Notes under the pieces: model-generated
Databases searched by the model: none
What the model was told of the DNA's origin: nothing
The model's input: the letters and a program-made list of their open reading frames with translations, nothing else
Program-made: the position numbers and the translations under genes
DNA from: Phycisphaerales bacterium
GTDB lineage: Bacteria; Planctomycetota; Phycisphaerae; Phycisphaerales; SM1A02
DNA length: 64,000 nucleotides
Reading direction: 5' to 3'
NCBI GenBank assembly: GCA_029260575.1
Contig: JAJDDB010000016.1
Location: 282,393-346,392, forward strand
Part shown: positions 26,555-36,868 of the stretch, in pieces
How positions within the stretch are numbered: the stretch's first letter is position 1
How the letters are laid out: each line of letters starts with the position of its first letter

Positions 26555-27294
26555 GGCGATGATTCCTCAGCAAGGCGTTTGTAGTATTCGCGCGTCAGGC
26601 GATCGTAGATGCTCGAGAATTTTTCACGCCGGCCCTGATAGAGTTCCTGGCGGATGCGCTCGGGAAGTGAACCCCATTCCGTACGGCTTTCTTCAAGTAC
26701 GGTGTTAAGGTCGCCATCCTGCCGCGCGGGTGGATCGCCGGATGACGAATCTGATGGATTCTGCTGGCGCTGATTGGCCTGCGACTGACTCTGCTGCTGG
26801 CGCTGCTGTTGTCCTGGTGATTGTTGCTGCTGTTGCTGTGAACTGGAACTGGAAGACGAACTTGATTGCTGTGACTGCATCTTGCGCGCTTGTTCGAGAA
26901 TCTGATCGAGACTTGCGAGAATTTCTTCCTGCACACGCTGCGTGCCGAGGCCGGTGTCGAACTGTACATCGAGCAGTTTCGCGCTGAGCTTCATTTTCTC
27001 CACTGCAATCTTGAATGCATCAGAAAGTTCCTGCTCAGCAAGGCGGCGCTGGAGTTCTTCTTCCTGCTGACGGCGCGCTGTCTCAGAAGCGGTGTCCTGT
27101 TCATCTTCTTCAAGGCCCAGCAGATCATCCAGCGAGGGTGTATCGGTGGAATCCTGCTCGTCATCTCTCGATGGCGCTTCGGCTTCGCTTTGCGGAGCGT
27201 CTTGCGCATCTTCTTGAATTGCGAATACTGCTGCGCTTGGAACGAACATTGTCGCGCTGCAGATTGTGATGGCTGTGATTCGGAACACGTTCAT
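26551..27294 (-). CDS. Secreted coiled-coil protein with Q/S-rich linker, unknown function
   Basis: A 247-residue protein with signal peptide (residues 1-25, 'VPSAAVFAIQ'), an acidic stretch (28-68), a charged helical segment (70-140) likely to form coiled coil, a low-complexity linker (141-179) of Ser then Gln runs, and a basic C-terminal block 'LPERIRQELYQGRREKFSS' ending 'YYKRLAEESSP'. The C-terminal block resembles a short conserved tail found in proteins of this operon type in planctomycetes (recognition from memory, not checked). It overlaps both neighbours by ATGA. Confidence 0.75.
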   Translation of the reverse strand: MNVFRITAITICSATMFVPSAAVFAIQEDAQDAPQSEAEAPSRDDEQDSTDTPSLDDLLGLEEDEQDTASETARRQQEEELQRRLAEQELSDAFKIAVEKMKLSAKLLDVQFDTGLGTQRVQEEILASLDQILEQARKMQSQQSSSSSSSSSQQQQQQSPGQQQRQQQSQSQANQRQQNPSDSSSGDPPARQDGDLNTVLEESRTEWGSLPERIRQELYQGRREKFSSIYDRLTREYYKRLAEESSP

Positions 27295-30200
27295 AGTGTT
27301 GGCTCCGGCGACGCATCGCCTTCTGGCTCATTTGGCGACTGTGGTTGCGGACCTTGCTGTTGCTGCATCATTTCCTGAATCAGCTCTTCACCAAGCTCGA
27401 GCAGTTCGCGCTGCATGCGGCCAAGATCCCGCAACCGCAGTCGTCGATCAGCATCTTCAGATTCGACATGGTCTTCAATATCCTTCGTTTGATTGTATAT
27501 CTGCTCCTGCATCCCGCGGATAAGTTTCAATTCCGCAACCGGCGGAATGAGCGGCGTCTGGCCGCTTTGGCCTGACCCGCCGCCTTGCTGCTCGGATTGG
27601 TTTTCCGCAAATTCATCCTGAGGTGCGTTTGATTCGTTGAGCGCATCAATCAGAAGTCCAATGCTTTGTGCTATTCGCAGTTGTTGATCGGTGACCGCAG
27701 TGTTGACGTTTCCGTCCCACAATGACTGGCTGATTTGTTCGGACCAGCCATTCATCAGATCGTGGACTTTCGAAAAGACGCGTGCCTCGCGAAGCTCATC
27801 GGTCGTTGCCTCCATGTCGAGAAGTGCGGTGCGGATTTCATCCTGCGCGTTGCCGAAGCGTCGAGCTTCGACGAGTTGTCTGCGGTCCAGATCTTCGACA
27901 TCCACGAGTGCTGAGGTGTCCTGTCGCACGACGAGCTGTTTCTCGGAGAGCGCACGATATTGTTCGATCAATCCTTCGCGTTGGCGGCTGATTTCATCTT
28001 CCTGCACCTGCTGTTCGAGTTCCTCAGCAAGTTGTTGCGCTTCCTGAAGCAGCGCAAGCGAGCGTTCTTCCGCGTCGAGCGCGCTTTCGTGGTCAATCGG
28101 GGTTGCGCGCAGCCCGCCGACTGCGGCGCCTTGCGCATCGCCGGCGCGGTCCAAAGCGCGAGCGATGCGCCGTGCCTGCTGGCCGGCCGCCCGGGCTTCG
28201 CCTTCCACTGCGATCGTATTCTGGTTGAGGCGGATCATCGCCCGATCGCGGCCGTCGTACTCGTCAGCTGCCAGCGCCTGTGCAAGGGCAATCAGTTCGT
28301 TTTCCTGCACCGACACAAGGCGCTCAATGGACTCGACCAGGCTTGCGAGTTGGCGAAGCAATTGCTCTGCCTGGGCGCGTTTTGTCTGTTCGATTTCCTC
28401 GAGCATCTGCTGCATGGTCTGCGATGCGGATTGCTGGGACGCCTGCGCGCTGTTGAGCTGGTTCTGCTGGGCGCGCTGAGCAGCCTGCTGCATGTCCTTA
28501 TCAAGCTCGCGCTGTTCAGCGGTGCGGGCAGCATTGCGCATGCCTTCTGCAGACTGCGGGTCAATTTCTTTGAGTGCTTCGGCACGCTCGCGTGATTCTT
28601 CGATCACATCGCGGGCTTCATCGCTGAGCTGCTGCTGCTGTTCAACTATGCGGTCCAGTTCGGATCGTTCTGCATTTGTGAGTTCATCGGTGGAGCGACC
28701 GACCGTCTGTTCACTGAGCTGCTGGGTTGCGTCCGCCAGTTCCTGTTGTTGTTGCAGAAGGTTTTCAATTCTGCGGGTGATGACCCAGGTGTCTTCATCA
28801 CGATCGAGCAGTTCGATGAGGTCTGCCAGTTCGTCGCGCACCTGCTGCTGAGCATCAACGATCTCACGGTCTTCTTCTGCCGGTTGACTCAGGTCAAACT
28901 GATCCGGGTGGTTTTCAGGATCGGTGGCAGGCTCAGCATCGTCGGCGTTGTCTTGTGATTGCTGATCGCCGGACGGTTGTTGGCCGGCTTGTTGCGAGCT
29001 TTGATCGCCCGACTGAAACGACGAATCGGAATTCTGTGGTTGGGCGCTTTTGCCGTCGGCGCGATCGCCGCGCGGTTGTTGTTGTTGATCGTTTTGCTGC
29101 TGTTCGATGTGCTGGGCAGCCTGCGTGGAAGCCCGACCGGCATATTCGAGCAGATCGCCGGTCTGATCGAGCAGGCCGTCAAGTTGCTCATCGTCGAAGC
29201 GATTGCGCTGCAGATCATCAGCGAGTTTCTGGATCATTTCACGTTGTTCGGCGATGCGCTGGCCGATCTGGGCTTGCGCGCGGGCAACGCCCGGTTGTAC
29301 GCCGTCTTCAATGACATCTTCCTGCAATTCTGACTGGAGCGTTTCAATACGGATTGCGTTCTGGCGAACGCCGCCGAGTTGTCTGCGAATCTGTTCTGCA
29401 TATTCGAGTGCGCTGATAACCTGCAGCCGTCGGACCGCAGATTCAGACGGCGCGTGCTGCATGCCGTCAAGATCGAAACTGTCTGATGCATAGGCTGTCA
29501 AGAGAAGAACATCGCCGATGCTCAACTCGAGCTGTGACAGGTCAAATTGTTCGGTCATTTCCGCTGTAATGTCAGTCGTGATCAACGTCTGTGACCAGAC
29601 TTCTTCATCAACCGATTCTGGTTGTACGGCTGCAGCGGACTGGTCGGAAATTGCGGTGCGCAGACGGGCTTTGATTGCGAGATTCGACAGTACGACATCG
29701 TCTTCCGCGTTTGCCTGCAGATCGACAACCGCGGTCGGCAGCACCACCTGATCCGTGACAGGTTCGGTGATGGTGACACTGGGAACGCGGTCGGCTCGGG
29801 CTGCGATGCGATATGTAATCGCCTCGCCGTTGGTTAAGCCGTATTGATCAGAGAGATTCAGATCAAGATCGATCGAATCGATCACGCGCCACTGGAGATG
29901 CCAGTGCTGTTTGTTGGTGGGATCGATAGTGAATTGCGGCAGTTGATCAGCGGTCCAGCCGAAGGTGCTGCGCATCCATGCGTCAGATGGTCGCGACCCG
30001 CCGGGCACAGGTACGATCTTGTTGAGATGCAGTGTGAGCTGCGCATCTGATCCAACGAATGATGCGGTTGATGCAATGGAACGATCGTCGATTCCCGGTC
30101 CGAGTTCTTCTGCAAGTACAGGAACAACTTCCTGTGCATATGCGGGTGGCGTCACTTTCAGCGTGGCGCGTTGCACAGCAGGCGCAGGTGCGAACTCAAC

Positions 30201-31034
30201 GCGCATCGTCTTTGTACGGGCGTCTGCAGTCTGAAAATAGAACTCAACGGCAGTGGCATCGGTATCAATCAGGCGTTCGTGGCGGCCTTCCGTTTGATGC
30301 GTGAGAACAAGTTGCTGCCAACGTTTGAATTCGCTGTCGACCTGATAGCGGACCATCGCGTCAACACGCTGGTCATCATCACCGCGGGTGACCTCGGCCC
30401 TCAGCAGCAGTGCCTTGTCGCGTTCATACACGTTGGCAGGAGAAATGATGTCGTCCATCAGCGACCGAACGCCGGTGCGGGCCGGCCAGGCGGTTGCTGT
30501 CCATGGAAGAAACACGCGTCCTACGCCGATGCGCGCGTAGCGTGGCGTGGTCATAAACAGCACGCCTATGACCGCTGTGACTGCCAGCAGCACAGCCAGA
30601 CAATTCAAGGTACGCGAGATGCGGACGATCTTTCCGAACGACTCGCCGGAGAGGCGTCGCTGCGTTTCGCGGATGGCTCGTGCGGCCAGTGCATTGTGTT
30701 GGTCGACACCTGCGTGTGCGAATTCGACGGAAGAGGCAAGCCGGCCTGCAACGCGGGGCATCATGCGTTCAACACGCAGCGCCATGTTCGTGATGTCCGG
30801 TTTGAAACAAAATGCCCGAAGCACAACCGTCCCGATAAACCAACCGATTCCTGCGCCACCGAGACAGAGAATGATGATCCGAGGCAGCGCGGGCATCGGC
30901 CGAGCAAAGTCGACCAGACCGACGAGCAGCGCAGCGCCGCCGATACAGGCGATGAGGATGGCGATGCGCTGCGCAAGAAGCAGCATCCGGCTGGTGCGTT
31001 GAAGTCGTCGAAGCTGCTGGATGATGTCCTGCAT
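27291..31034 (-). CDS. DUF4175-like giant membrane protein, glutamine-rich coiled coil
   Basis: About 1247 residues from the ATG at 31034; a TTG at 31190 overlapping the previous stop would add 52 poorly conserved residues. Two or three N-terminal helices (about 20-75 and near 145) are followed by a beta-rich external domain (180-560, 'VKVTPPAYAQEVV'-like segments as in DUF4175), then roughly 600 residues of acidic, Gln-rich helix with repeated 'QQQL', 'EQQQN' and 'QSSQQ' runs, predicted coiled coil. It is the largest gene of the operon and probably a scaffold in the envelope. No catalytic motif was seen. Confidence 0.8.
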   Translation of the reverse strand: MQDIIQQLRRLQRTSRMLLLAQRIAILIACIGGAALLVGLVDFARPMPALPRIIILCLGGAGIGWFIGTVVLRAFCFKPDITNMALRVERMMPRVAGRLASSVEFAHAGVDQHNALAARAIRETQRRLSGESFGKIVRISRTLNCLAVLLAVTAVIGVLFMTTPRYARIGVGRVFLPWTATAWPARTGVRSLMDDIISPANVYERDKALLLRAEVTRGDDDQRVDAMVRYQVDSEFKRWQQLVLTHQTEGRHERLIDTDATAVEFYFQTADARTKTMRVEFAPAPAVQRATLKVTPPAYAQEVVPVLAEELGPGIDDRSIASTASFVGSDAQLTLHLNKIVPVPGGSRPSDAWMRSTFGWTADQLPQFTIDPTNKQHWHLQWRVIDSIDLDLNLSDQYGLTNGEAITYRIAARADRVPSVTITEPVTDQVVLPTAVVDLQANAEDDVVLSNLAIKARLRTAISDQSAAAVQPESVDEEVWSQTLITTDITAEMTEQFDLSQLELSIGDVLLLTAYASDSFDLDGMQHAPSESAVRRLQVISALEYAEQIRRQLGGVRQNAIRIETLQSELQEDVIEDGVQPGVARAQAQIGQRIAEQREMIQKLADDLQRNRFDDEQLDGLLDQTGDLLEYAGRASTQAAQHIEQQQNDQQQQPRGDRADGKSAQPQNSDSSFQSGDQSSQQAGQQPSGDQQSQDNADDAEPATDPENHPDQFDLSQPAEEDREIVDAQQQVRDELADLIELLDRDEDTWVITRRIENLLQQQQELADATQQLSEQTVGRSTDELTNAERSELDRIVEQQQQLSDEARDVIEESRERAEALKEIDPQSAEGMRNAARTAEQRELDKDMQQAAQRAQQNQLNSAQASQQSASQTMQQMLEEIEQTKRAQAEQLLRQLASLVESIERLVSVQENELIALAQALAADEYDGRDRAMIRLNQNTIAVEGEARAAGQQARRIARALDRAGDAQGAAVGGLRATPIDHESALDAEERSLALLQEAQQLAEELEQQVQEDEISRQREGLIEQYRALSEKQLVVRQDTSALVDVEDLDRRQLVEARRFGNAQDEIRTALLDMEATTDELREARVFSKVHDLMNGWSEQISQSLWDGNVNTAVTDQQLRIAQSIGLLIDALNESNAPQDEFAENQSEQQGGGSGQSGQTPLIPPVAELKLIRGMQEQIYNQTKDIEDHVESEDADRRLRLRDLGRMQRELLELGEELIQEMMQQQQGPQPQSPNEPEGDASPEPTL

Positions 31035-31182
31035 AGAAAACGCCTTGTGCGAGGCTGGGGTGCGCTGGTGTCCGCCAAGTCCTACCGTTGAAAACGATTC
31101 AGGCTTCCAATGGATATCGGCCACAGGACAGGTGAATCGTCGGCCGGGCTGGCATTGATATGACGCAACCAGCCAGTTGACC

Positions 31183-33534
31183 TTACGCAAGTCGAACGAG
31201 TTTGCGCCCTATCCATTCCATGGTGAACAACAGCAGCGCCAGAACAAAGACAAAAGGCGTGTCCCAGATGCGTTCAGTGAGCGGATTCAGTGTCTTTATT
31301 GATCTGTTTGGTAGAAGTTTGGGCAACTCGGCGACCTGATCAATCTGCAGAACCTGCCCGCCTGTGGCGCTGCTGAGTTCAGCAAGCAGGTCGTGATCGG
31401 TCTCAGGGCGGCGCATTTCATCATCCGGGGCGATGACGTCGAGCGTTGCCTCGGCATGCAGGTTCACCGATTGGGCAAACGGCAGCTTGATTCGATACGA
31501 ACCGGCTCGATCGAGCAAGTAGGTCGCAGCATACAGATCTTCGGTGCCATCGACCTGCGGCAACTGCACCTCGGCAATGCGTTCGCCGTCTTCGGTTTCG
31601 ATGATTGCAGTCAATGCGGCGCCGGCTTCGTCGATGAGTTGTTCATCGAGCAGTCGCGCTTCGATGCGTGCGGGCTGGCCTGTTTCCACACGTCGGGGGT
31701 TGGCGGTGATGAGCACTCGATCGCCGGAAGATGCAAAGCTTTCTCTGCCGAGCATGCGCACCATCTGCACCCAGAATTGTTCTGTGAGCGATTCGCCACG
31801 GCCGTAGCGCCACCGCCAGATTTCATCGGTTGCGACATACACGATCTGCCCAGCGCCGTAGCGCATGTGCACGACCAGCGGCAGATGCGTGCCATCGAAT
31901 TCATCGACAGTCTCTGCCAGCGGCACTGCGGTGGGTTTGAGTCGGCCGGGTTCAATGCGCTGCGCGTAGCTGAGCGCCGACCACGTATAGCGCGGGTCCA
32001 TGAGTTCGCGCGGCCAACCGACCTGGCCCGCGGTGACGAGTTGCAGAACTCCAAGTCGGTCGGCGAGTTCGGTTGGCTGCATGGTGACAGGTTCACCGAT
32101 CGGCGCAAGACTCAGCGAACCGCGCAGCGGTAGCAGGTCAGCAAGGGGCGAGCCAGCATAGGACGATGGAGTGTGGCGTTCGCCGGCAATCCACAGCAGA
32201 CCCGCGCCGCGTTCAGCGACATGGTTTCGCATCATGTCCAGTTGATCGGGGCTGAAAAACGAACTGGGCAGATCGCCGATCACAAGTACGTCGTACTCAG
32301 CGAATTCTTCGGGCGACCGCGGCAGGCGAGTGATTGGCTGATTTCCTTCCTGGGCAAAATCGCGATCCGCGGAGATCAACATGACCGAGCTTTCGATCGA
32401 CTTCTCGCGAACCAACAGATTCTTGAGATAGCGATACTCCCAGCGTGGGTAGCCGTCGATGAACAGGACATTGAGCGGGCGGTCGACAAGCTCAATGAGA
32501 AAACTCTTGCTATTGTTTTCGGGAATGAGATCGGGCTCTGCTGTCTCGACGACGACTGTCCACGACGCTTCGCCGGTGAGATTGGGCGATGCGGTCAGCG
32601 TCACCTGATCCTGATCGCTGTCTGCATCAAGCACCACTGCGTCGAGTTCCTCGCCGGTCAATTCATCGATGAGGCGAATTGTCGCATCAAGCTGTCCGCC
32701 AGCTGCGCCGAGCCTATCGACATCGATAACGACCGGAACCTTATCGCGTACAAAGGCCCGCTGCGGCGCATCAATTCGGCGTACTGCAAGATCACCAAGC
32801 GGGCGCGTCGAACCAACTGCAATGGAGTACACAGGAACCTGATCAGCCTGGAGTCTGCGAAGCACGGATCGATCGGGCGGGTCGTCGGTACGGCCGTCGC
32901 TAAAAAGTACGACGCCGCTGATCGGTCGGGCTGCGGCGCGCTGAAGTGCTTGTTCGATTGCCCGGGCAACGCGCGTGCGGCGCCCTGTTGGTTCACCTAT
33001 CTCAACCGTTGTGGTTTTGGAGACTGCGCTGTCGCCTGGGGCTGATGATTCTGTTTCGAGATTGAACGCGCCGCTGTGAAAACCCAGCCACAACACCTTG
33101 CGGTTGTCTGCGAGTTCGGTCCAGACAGCTTCGTTGTCTTCGAGAATGTCTCGCAGTTGTGCATCACGGCTGCGGCGCGGGGCAGCAGTGCCGTTTGTCG
33201 GCGCATCGTCAATCGTCATTGATTCACTGCGATCAACAAGCATCAGAACCCAGTCGGGTTCGACGATTTCGCGTGGCAGTTCCACCATGGGGCCGGTCAA
33301 CACGACGAGAACGAGCGCGATAATGAGCGCACGTGCAACCGCAAGTGTGTACCGGCCGGCACGCCGACCCTGCAATCGTGTGTAGCTCCAGAACGCAAAG
33401 ACCACAGCAAGAAGGATCAGAAGCGTCCACAACCACGGGCTGAGTGGGCGGGCCCAAACAAGGTGCACGTCTTCCGCATTTGCGGGAATGGATTCAATGT
33501 CAAACAACCATCGCAGCAGCGGTGAATTCATCAT
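31183..33534 (-). CDS. vWA-domain membrane protein (glutamine-amidotransferase-like), MoxR operon
   Basis: A 783-residue protein with N-terminal helices (about 33-52 and 65-83), a von Willebrand A domain with intact metal site 'VDRSES' (D101-S105), a Gln-amidotransferase/ThuA-like domain (about 340-620) containing 'NVLFIDGYPRWEYRYLKNLL' and 'VLVIGDLPSSFF', and a C-terminal helix near residue 765. The layout matches the large vWA proteins of the planctomycete MoxR clusters. The vWA site suggests Mg-dependent binding to a partner. The start overlaps the upstream stop by ATGA. Confidence 0.85.
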   Translation of the reverse strand: MMNSPLLRWLFDIESIPANAEDVHLVWARPLSPWLWTLLILLAVVFAFWSYTRLQGRRAGRYTLAVARALIIALVLVVLTGPMVELPREIVEPDWVLMLVDRSESMTIDDAPTNGTAAPRRSRDAQLRDILEDNEAVWTELADNRKVLWLGFHSGAFNLETESSAPGDSAVSKTTTVEIGEPTGRRTRVARAIEQALQRAAARPISGVVLFSDGRTDDPPDRSVLRRLQADQVPVYSIAVGSTRPLGDLAVRRIDAPQRAFVRDKVPVVIDVDRLGAAGGQLDATIRLIDELTGEELDAVVLDADSDQDQVTLTASPNLTGEASWTVVVETAEPDLIPENNSKSFLIELVDRPLNVLFIDGYPRWEYRYLKNLLVREKSIESSVMLISADRDFAQEGNQPITRLPRSPEEFAEYDVLVIGDLPSSFFSPDQLDMMRNHVAERGAGLLWIAGERHTPSSYAGSPLADLLPLRGSLSLAPIGEPVTMQPTELADRLGVLQLVTAGQVGWPRELMDPRYTWSALSYAQRIEPGRLKPTAVPLAETVDEFDGTHLPLVVHMRYGAGQIVYVATDEIWRWRYGRGESLTEQFWVQMVRMLGRESFASSGDRVLITANPRRVETGQPARIEARLLDEQLIDEAGAALTAIIETEDGERIAEVQLPQVDGTEDLYAATYLLDRAGSYRIKLPFAQSVNLHAEATLDVIAPDDEMRRPETDHDLLAELSSATGGQVLQIDQVAELPKLLPNRSIKTLNPLTERIWDTPFVFVLALLLFTMEWIGRKLVRLA

Positions 33535-35786
33535 CGGGCGCCTCCGCTGCCGGCGACGGCTGTGAGCCCTGCTGGGGGGCGGCGCGTCGTATCAGAGCTT
33601 GTCGCGATGGCGCCGCCGCTTCCCGTTCGACTCTTGCCGGAGTGACTGAACAGACGCGCGAAGATCGTTTCAACTGCGATAAGCGCGAGCACAATCAGCA
33701 GAATGTTACGGGCGATCGGCGATCCGCTGTTGATCTGTTGCAATGCTGCAGTGACGTTGTCCGGCTGATAAAACTCCCACGGGCCACCGCCACGAAGCCA
33801 GGACTGCACCGCTGCATCACTTTGGGTCTGCGTGCGCCCGGCTGCGGGATCAACATTCACCGCCAGCGTGCCAAGTGGTTGCTGAGCTCGATCGACAACG
33901 GTGTACAGGCCGGCCAGTGCAAGCGGCTTTTCAAGTGTGCCGTTGTCGCGCATGGGAAAACTTGTGTCGTCTAGCAGCAGGTCGGCTGCAGCCGGCGGCA
34001 AGCCGATCGAAGTTGTCTGGCCGACGATTGCCTTGCGCGCAGCACGAATCTGGCTGAGCCCCTGTCGGATCAGTTCCTGAAAAAGCGGCACCATCAACGG
34101 CTTGGTGGGAATGTTGGTCCAACTGAGTTCGGGCGCGAACGTGAACAATACAACGAGACCGGTGTCCGCAATAGGTTGTTCAGTCTGCGAATCAGTTCCG
34201 ATTGGTGTTGCAACGAGCATTGCCGGCGAGCCATCGGCAAATTCAAGAAGCGGTCGGCCGACGCCTGCTGTGTCAACGATCGGCAGCGAACGATAGACCG
34301 ACGCGGGAATCAGCAGCTCATTCATTTCACTGGAGAGCATGCGCAACATGGCATCGCGAGGTTGTTCATCAGCAAAGAACAGCGGCGGCTGATGATCTGC
34401 AACTTCCATCTGCATCTGCCACGGCAGCGCGAGATATTCCGTGAGCGCATCAGTCCATTGATGCACACGGGCCTCGGCTGGCGGCAGCACCAGCAGCAGG
34501 CCGCCGGTGCGCACGAACTGACGGGTCAATGTCCAGCCGCGTGGTTCCAGCAGATCCGGCCGGGCCAGAATCATGACGTCTGCGCCGCGCAGGTCCGGCT
34601 GCGAAAGGGCAGCCGGTTCAACTTCGATGAATTCCATGGGGCTTTGTTCGGCCGGTTCGAGCGCGCGGCGCACCCACTGGCCGGCTGACATCTGCTCGAT
34701 ACTGCGATCGGATATGAACTGTCGTCGATCGACTAGCAGTACGCCGAGCTGATCGCGGAGTGTCAATACCGCAAAACGTTCATCATCCGCTTCGAGGTCG
34801 TCGTGATCGATTGAGGCGTTCAGTGTGAGTTCGCGCTCGCCGGTCACGGGGATGTTGAGCAGGAAATCGACTGCTGCTTCTGACTGGCCCGGCTGCCAGT
34901 TGACTGTTTCCGGTTGAACGGCTGTGCCCGAGCCAAGTTCGAGGCGCACGCGTGAGACTCCTGCATCAAGCGCACCGCCGTGACGCGCGAGGCGGACCGT
35001 GACCTGTCCTGAGCCGTCGGCAGCGCCGGGCAGTACGACCGAACGCACGGGATCGATTGACACTAGTTGTGTATTGGCGATCGCGCGCTGGTCCGGCTGT
35101 GCTGCAAGCAGTTGCACGTTCTCGCCAAGTTCGCTGAGCGCTGCAGTGAGCGGCGCGTCAAGATCAGCAGAACCCGCACGGAATTCGCTGAGCAAGTACG
35201 CAAGCACCTGATCTTCGGGGCGCTGTGCTGTATCGATTGCGCCGCGCAGTGCAATCATTGCGCCGGGAATGTCTGCGTGGGCAGACATCGGCTCCAGCGA
35301 CCGCAACAAACGGATGACACCGGCATGATCTGTCGAAGGCGGGTTGAGCAGAATGCGCACTGGCTGGGCGGCTGTAAAAATTCCGACTGCATCCGACGGG
35401 CCAAGCGATTCGATCATTTTGATCGATGCGTTGACATGACGCTGCAGTGCGGTTGTGCCGTCAGCATCCATTGCTGACGCGGTCATGGAATTGTCAATGA
35501 TCAGGTACACGATGCGCGATGAACCCGTGTCGAGCAGGCCGGCATCATGCAGCAGCGGCCGGGCCAGCGCAAAGCCCAGCAATCCGAGAATGAGGCAGCG
35601 CACTGCCAGCAAAAGAAGTTGTTCGAGTTGCAGTCGGCGGCGGTGTTTCTTGAATGCTTCCAGAAGAAAGCGCATCGCAGCCCATTCGACAGGCTTGCGG
35701 CGTTGTCGAAACAGCAGGTGGATGATGATCGGGATCGCCATCGCTGCCAAACCTGCAAGTGCTAATCCTGTTGTGACGAATGTCAT
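33531..35786 (-). CDS. BatA-like vWA membrane protein, MoxR operon
   Basis: A 751-residue protein. The N-terminal 'IPIIIHLLFRQRRKPVEWAAMRFL' is the BatA/aerotolerance-regulator N-terminal motif, followed by helix 56-78 and a vWA domain whose metal motif is 'DNSMT' (98-102), with Thr in the last position of DxSxS. Beta-rich domains and a DUF4159/amidotransferase-like segment ('GADVMILARPDLLEPRG') follow, then a C-terminal helix ('NILLIVLALIAVETIFARLF') and a Gly/Ser tail. Bat proteins in other bacteria act with MoxR ATPases in envelope maintenance; the exact job is unproven. Overlaps both neighbours by ATGA. Confidence 0.85.
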   Translation of the reverse strand: MTFVTTGLALAGLAAMAIPIIIHLLFRQRRKPVEWAAMRFLLEAFKKHRRRLQLEQLLLLAVRCLILGLLGFALARPLLHDAGLLDTGSSRIVYLIIDNSMTASAMDADGTTALQRHVNASIKMIESLGPSDAVGIFTAAQPVRILLNPPSTDHAGVIRLLRSLEPMSAHADIPGAMIALRGAIDTAQRPEDQVLAYLLSEFRAGSADLDAPLTAALSELGENVQLLAAQPDQRAIANTQLVSIDPVRSVVLPGAADGSGQVTVRLARHGGALDAGVSRVRLELGSGTAVQPETVNWQPGQSEAAVDFLLNIPVTGERELTLNASIDHDDLEADDERFAVLTLRDQLGVLLVDRRQFISDRSIEQMSAGQWVRRALEPAEQSPMEFIEVEPAALSQPDLRGADVMILARPDLLEPRGWTLTRQFVRTGGLLLVLPPAEARVHQWTDALTEYLALPWQMQMEVADHQPPLFFADEQPRDAMLRMLSSEMNELLIPASVYRSLPIVDTAGVGRPLLEFADGSPAMLVATPIGTDSQTEQPIADTGLVVLFTFAPELSWTNIPTKPLMVPLFQELIRQGLSQIRAARKAIVGQTTSIGLPPAAADLLLDDTSFPMRDNGTLEKPLALAGLYTVVDRAQQPLGTLAVNVDPAAGRTQTQSDAAVQSWLRGGGPWEFYQPDNVTAALQQINSGSPIARNILLIVLALIAVETIFARLFSHSGKSRTGSGGAIATSSDTTRRPPAGLTAVAGSGGAR

Positions 35787-36760
35787 CCGACCTTGCTCCG
35801 CTTGGCAAAGGCCGCCCGGCGGGCCATGAGGTATGACAGCGCGGGGCCAACGGACTCGTGCGTGTCGAGGCGGTGATAGTCAAAGCCGAACCCGAGCGCG
35901 CTCTTGGCGACGGAATCCAGGTGCGTGCGAAACGCTTTGAGATACGCTTCGCGCAGTGCGCGAGGATCAATCCGCAGTTTACCCTCGCCTTCCAGCCCGA
36001 GAAACGGAGCCGGCTGGTCGAAGTTGAACTGCATCTCCTGGCGATCGAGTGTCTGTAGCAGAATCACATCATGGCCGCGATATCGGAATCGCGCGAGTGC
36101 CTGTCGAATTGCATCGGCGTCATCGAACAGATCGGAGATGATCACGAACAGCGCTTTGTTGGTGATCTTGCCCAGCACCTGTTCGGTGCACTTGACAATG
36201 TTCGTATTCGCCTCGACCGGTTCGGTGGACAGCGCGTTGACGATGTTGCGCCACTGCACACGGGCGCTGGACCTGGTGATCAGTCGTTTGACTTCATCGG
36301 CAAAAACTGCCACGCCGACGCGGTCCTGCTGATGCAGGCAGAGGTACGCAATTGCGACCGACGCAGCGGCAGCGTGATCGAATTTCGTCCAAGCGCGCGT
36401 GGCGGTGCTAGCGGTAGTGCCGCCCCACTTGGGTTTGATCGGCAGCGTACCGAAGGCCATCGAGGCAGACGCATCAACCATGATGATGACATCGAGGTTG
36501 GTTTCCTGTTGGTACTGTTTGATGTACAGCTTGTCGGTGCGGCCGAAGACCTTCCAGTCGAGGTGCTTGATGTCGTCGCCGGAGACATATTGGCGATGTT
36601 CCGCAAACTCCACAGCCATGCCCTGATAGGGCGAGCGGTGCATGCCGCTCATGACGCCTTCGACGACCATCTTCGCGCGAAGCTCGAACGGCGAAAGCTG
36701 GCCGAGCGTTTCGGGAGCGAGGTAGTTCTCAGCACGGGCTGGGGTTGGTGATTCTGCCAT
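35783..36760 (-). CDS. DUF58 domain protein (vWA-like), MoxR partner
   Basis: A 325-residue cytoplasmic protein of the DUF58 family. Motifs 'HRSPYQGMAVEFAEHRQY', 'DIKHLDWKVFGRTDKLYIKQY' and metal site 'VDASAS' (D96-S100) are typical. DUF58 proteins are almost always encoded next to MoxR ATPases and thought to be their substrates or adaptors. ATGA overlap with the BatA-like gene indicates coupled translation. There is a 108-base gap to the small lipoprotein upstream, in which no gene was seen. Confidence 0.9.
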   Translation of the reverse strand: MAESPTPARAENYLAPETLGQLSPFELRAKMVVEGVMSGMHRSPYQGMAVEFAEHRQYVSGDDIKHLDWKVFGRTDKLYIKQYQQETNLDVIIMVDASASMAFGTLPIKPKWGGTTASTATRAWTKFDHAAAASVAIAYLCLHQQDRVGVAVFADEVKRLITRSSARVQWRNIVNALSTEPVEANTNIVKCTEQVLGKITNKALFVIISDLFDDADAIRQALARFRYRGHDVILLQTLDRQEMQFNFDQPAPFLGLEGEGKLRIDPRALREAYLKAFRTHLDSVAKSALGFGFDYHRLDTHESVGPALSYLMARRAAFAKRSKVG

Positions 36761-36868
36761 GCGTTTCCAGTGAGGGTGATATCGGCGACGGCCGGTATGG
36801 TTCGCCGGTGTGTTTGAGTTTATGCGGAATGACAGCGTGAGGCGCAGTAGATGCGATTGGGAGGATTG

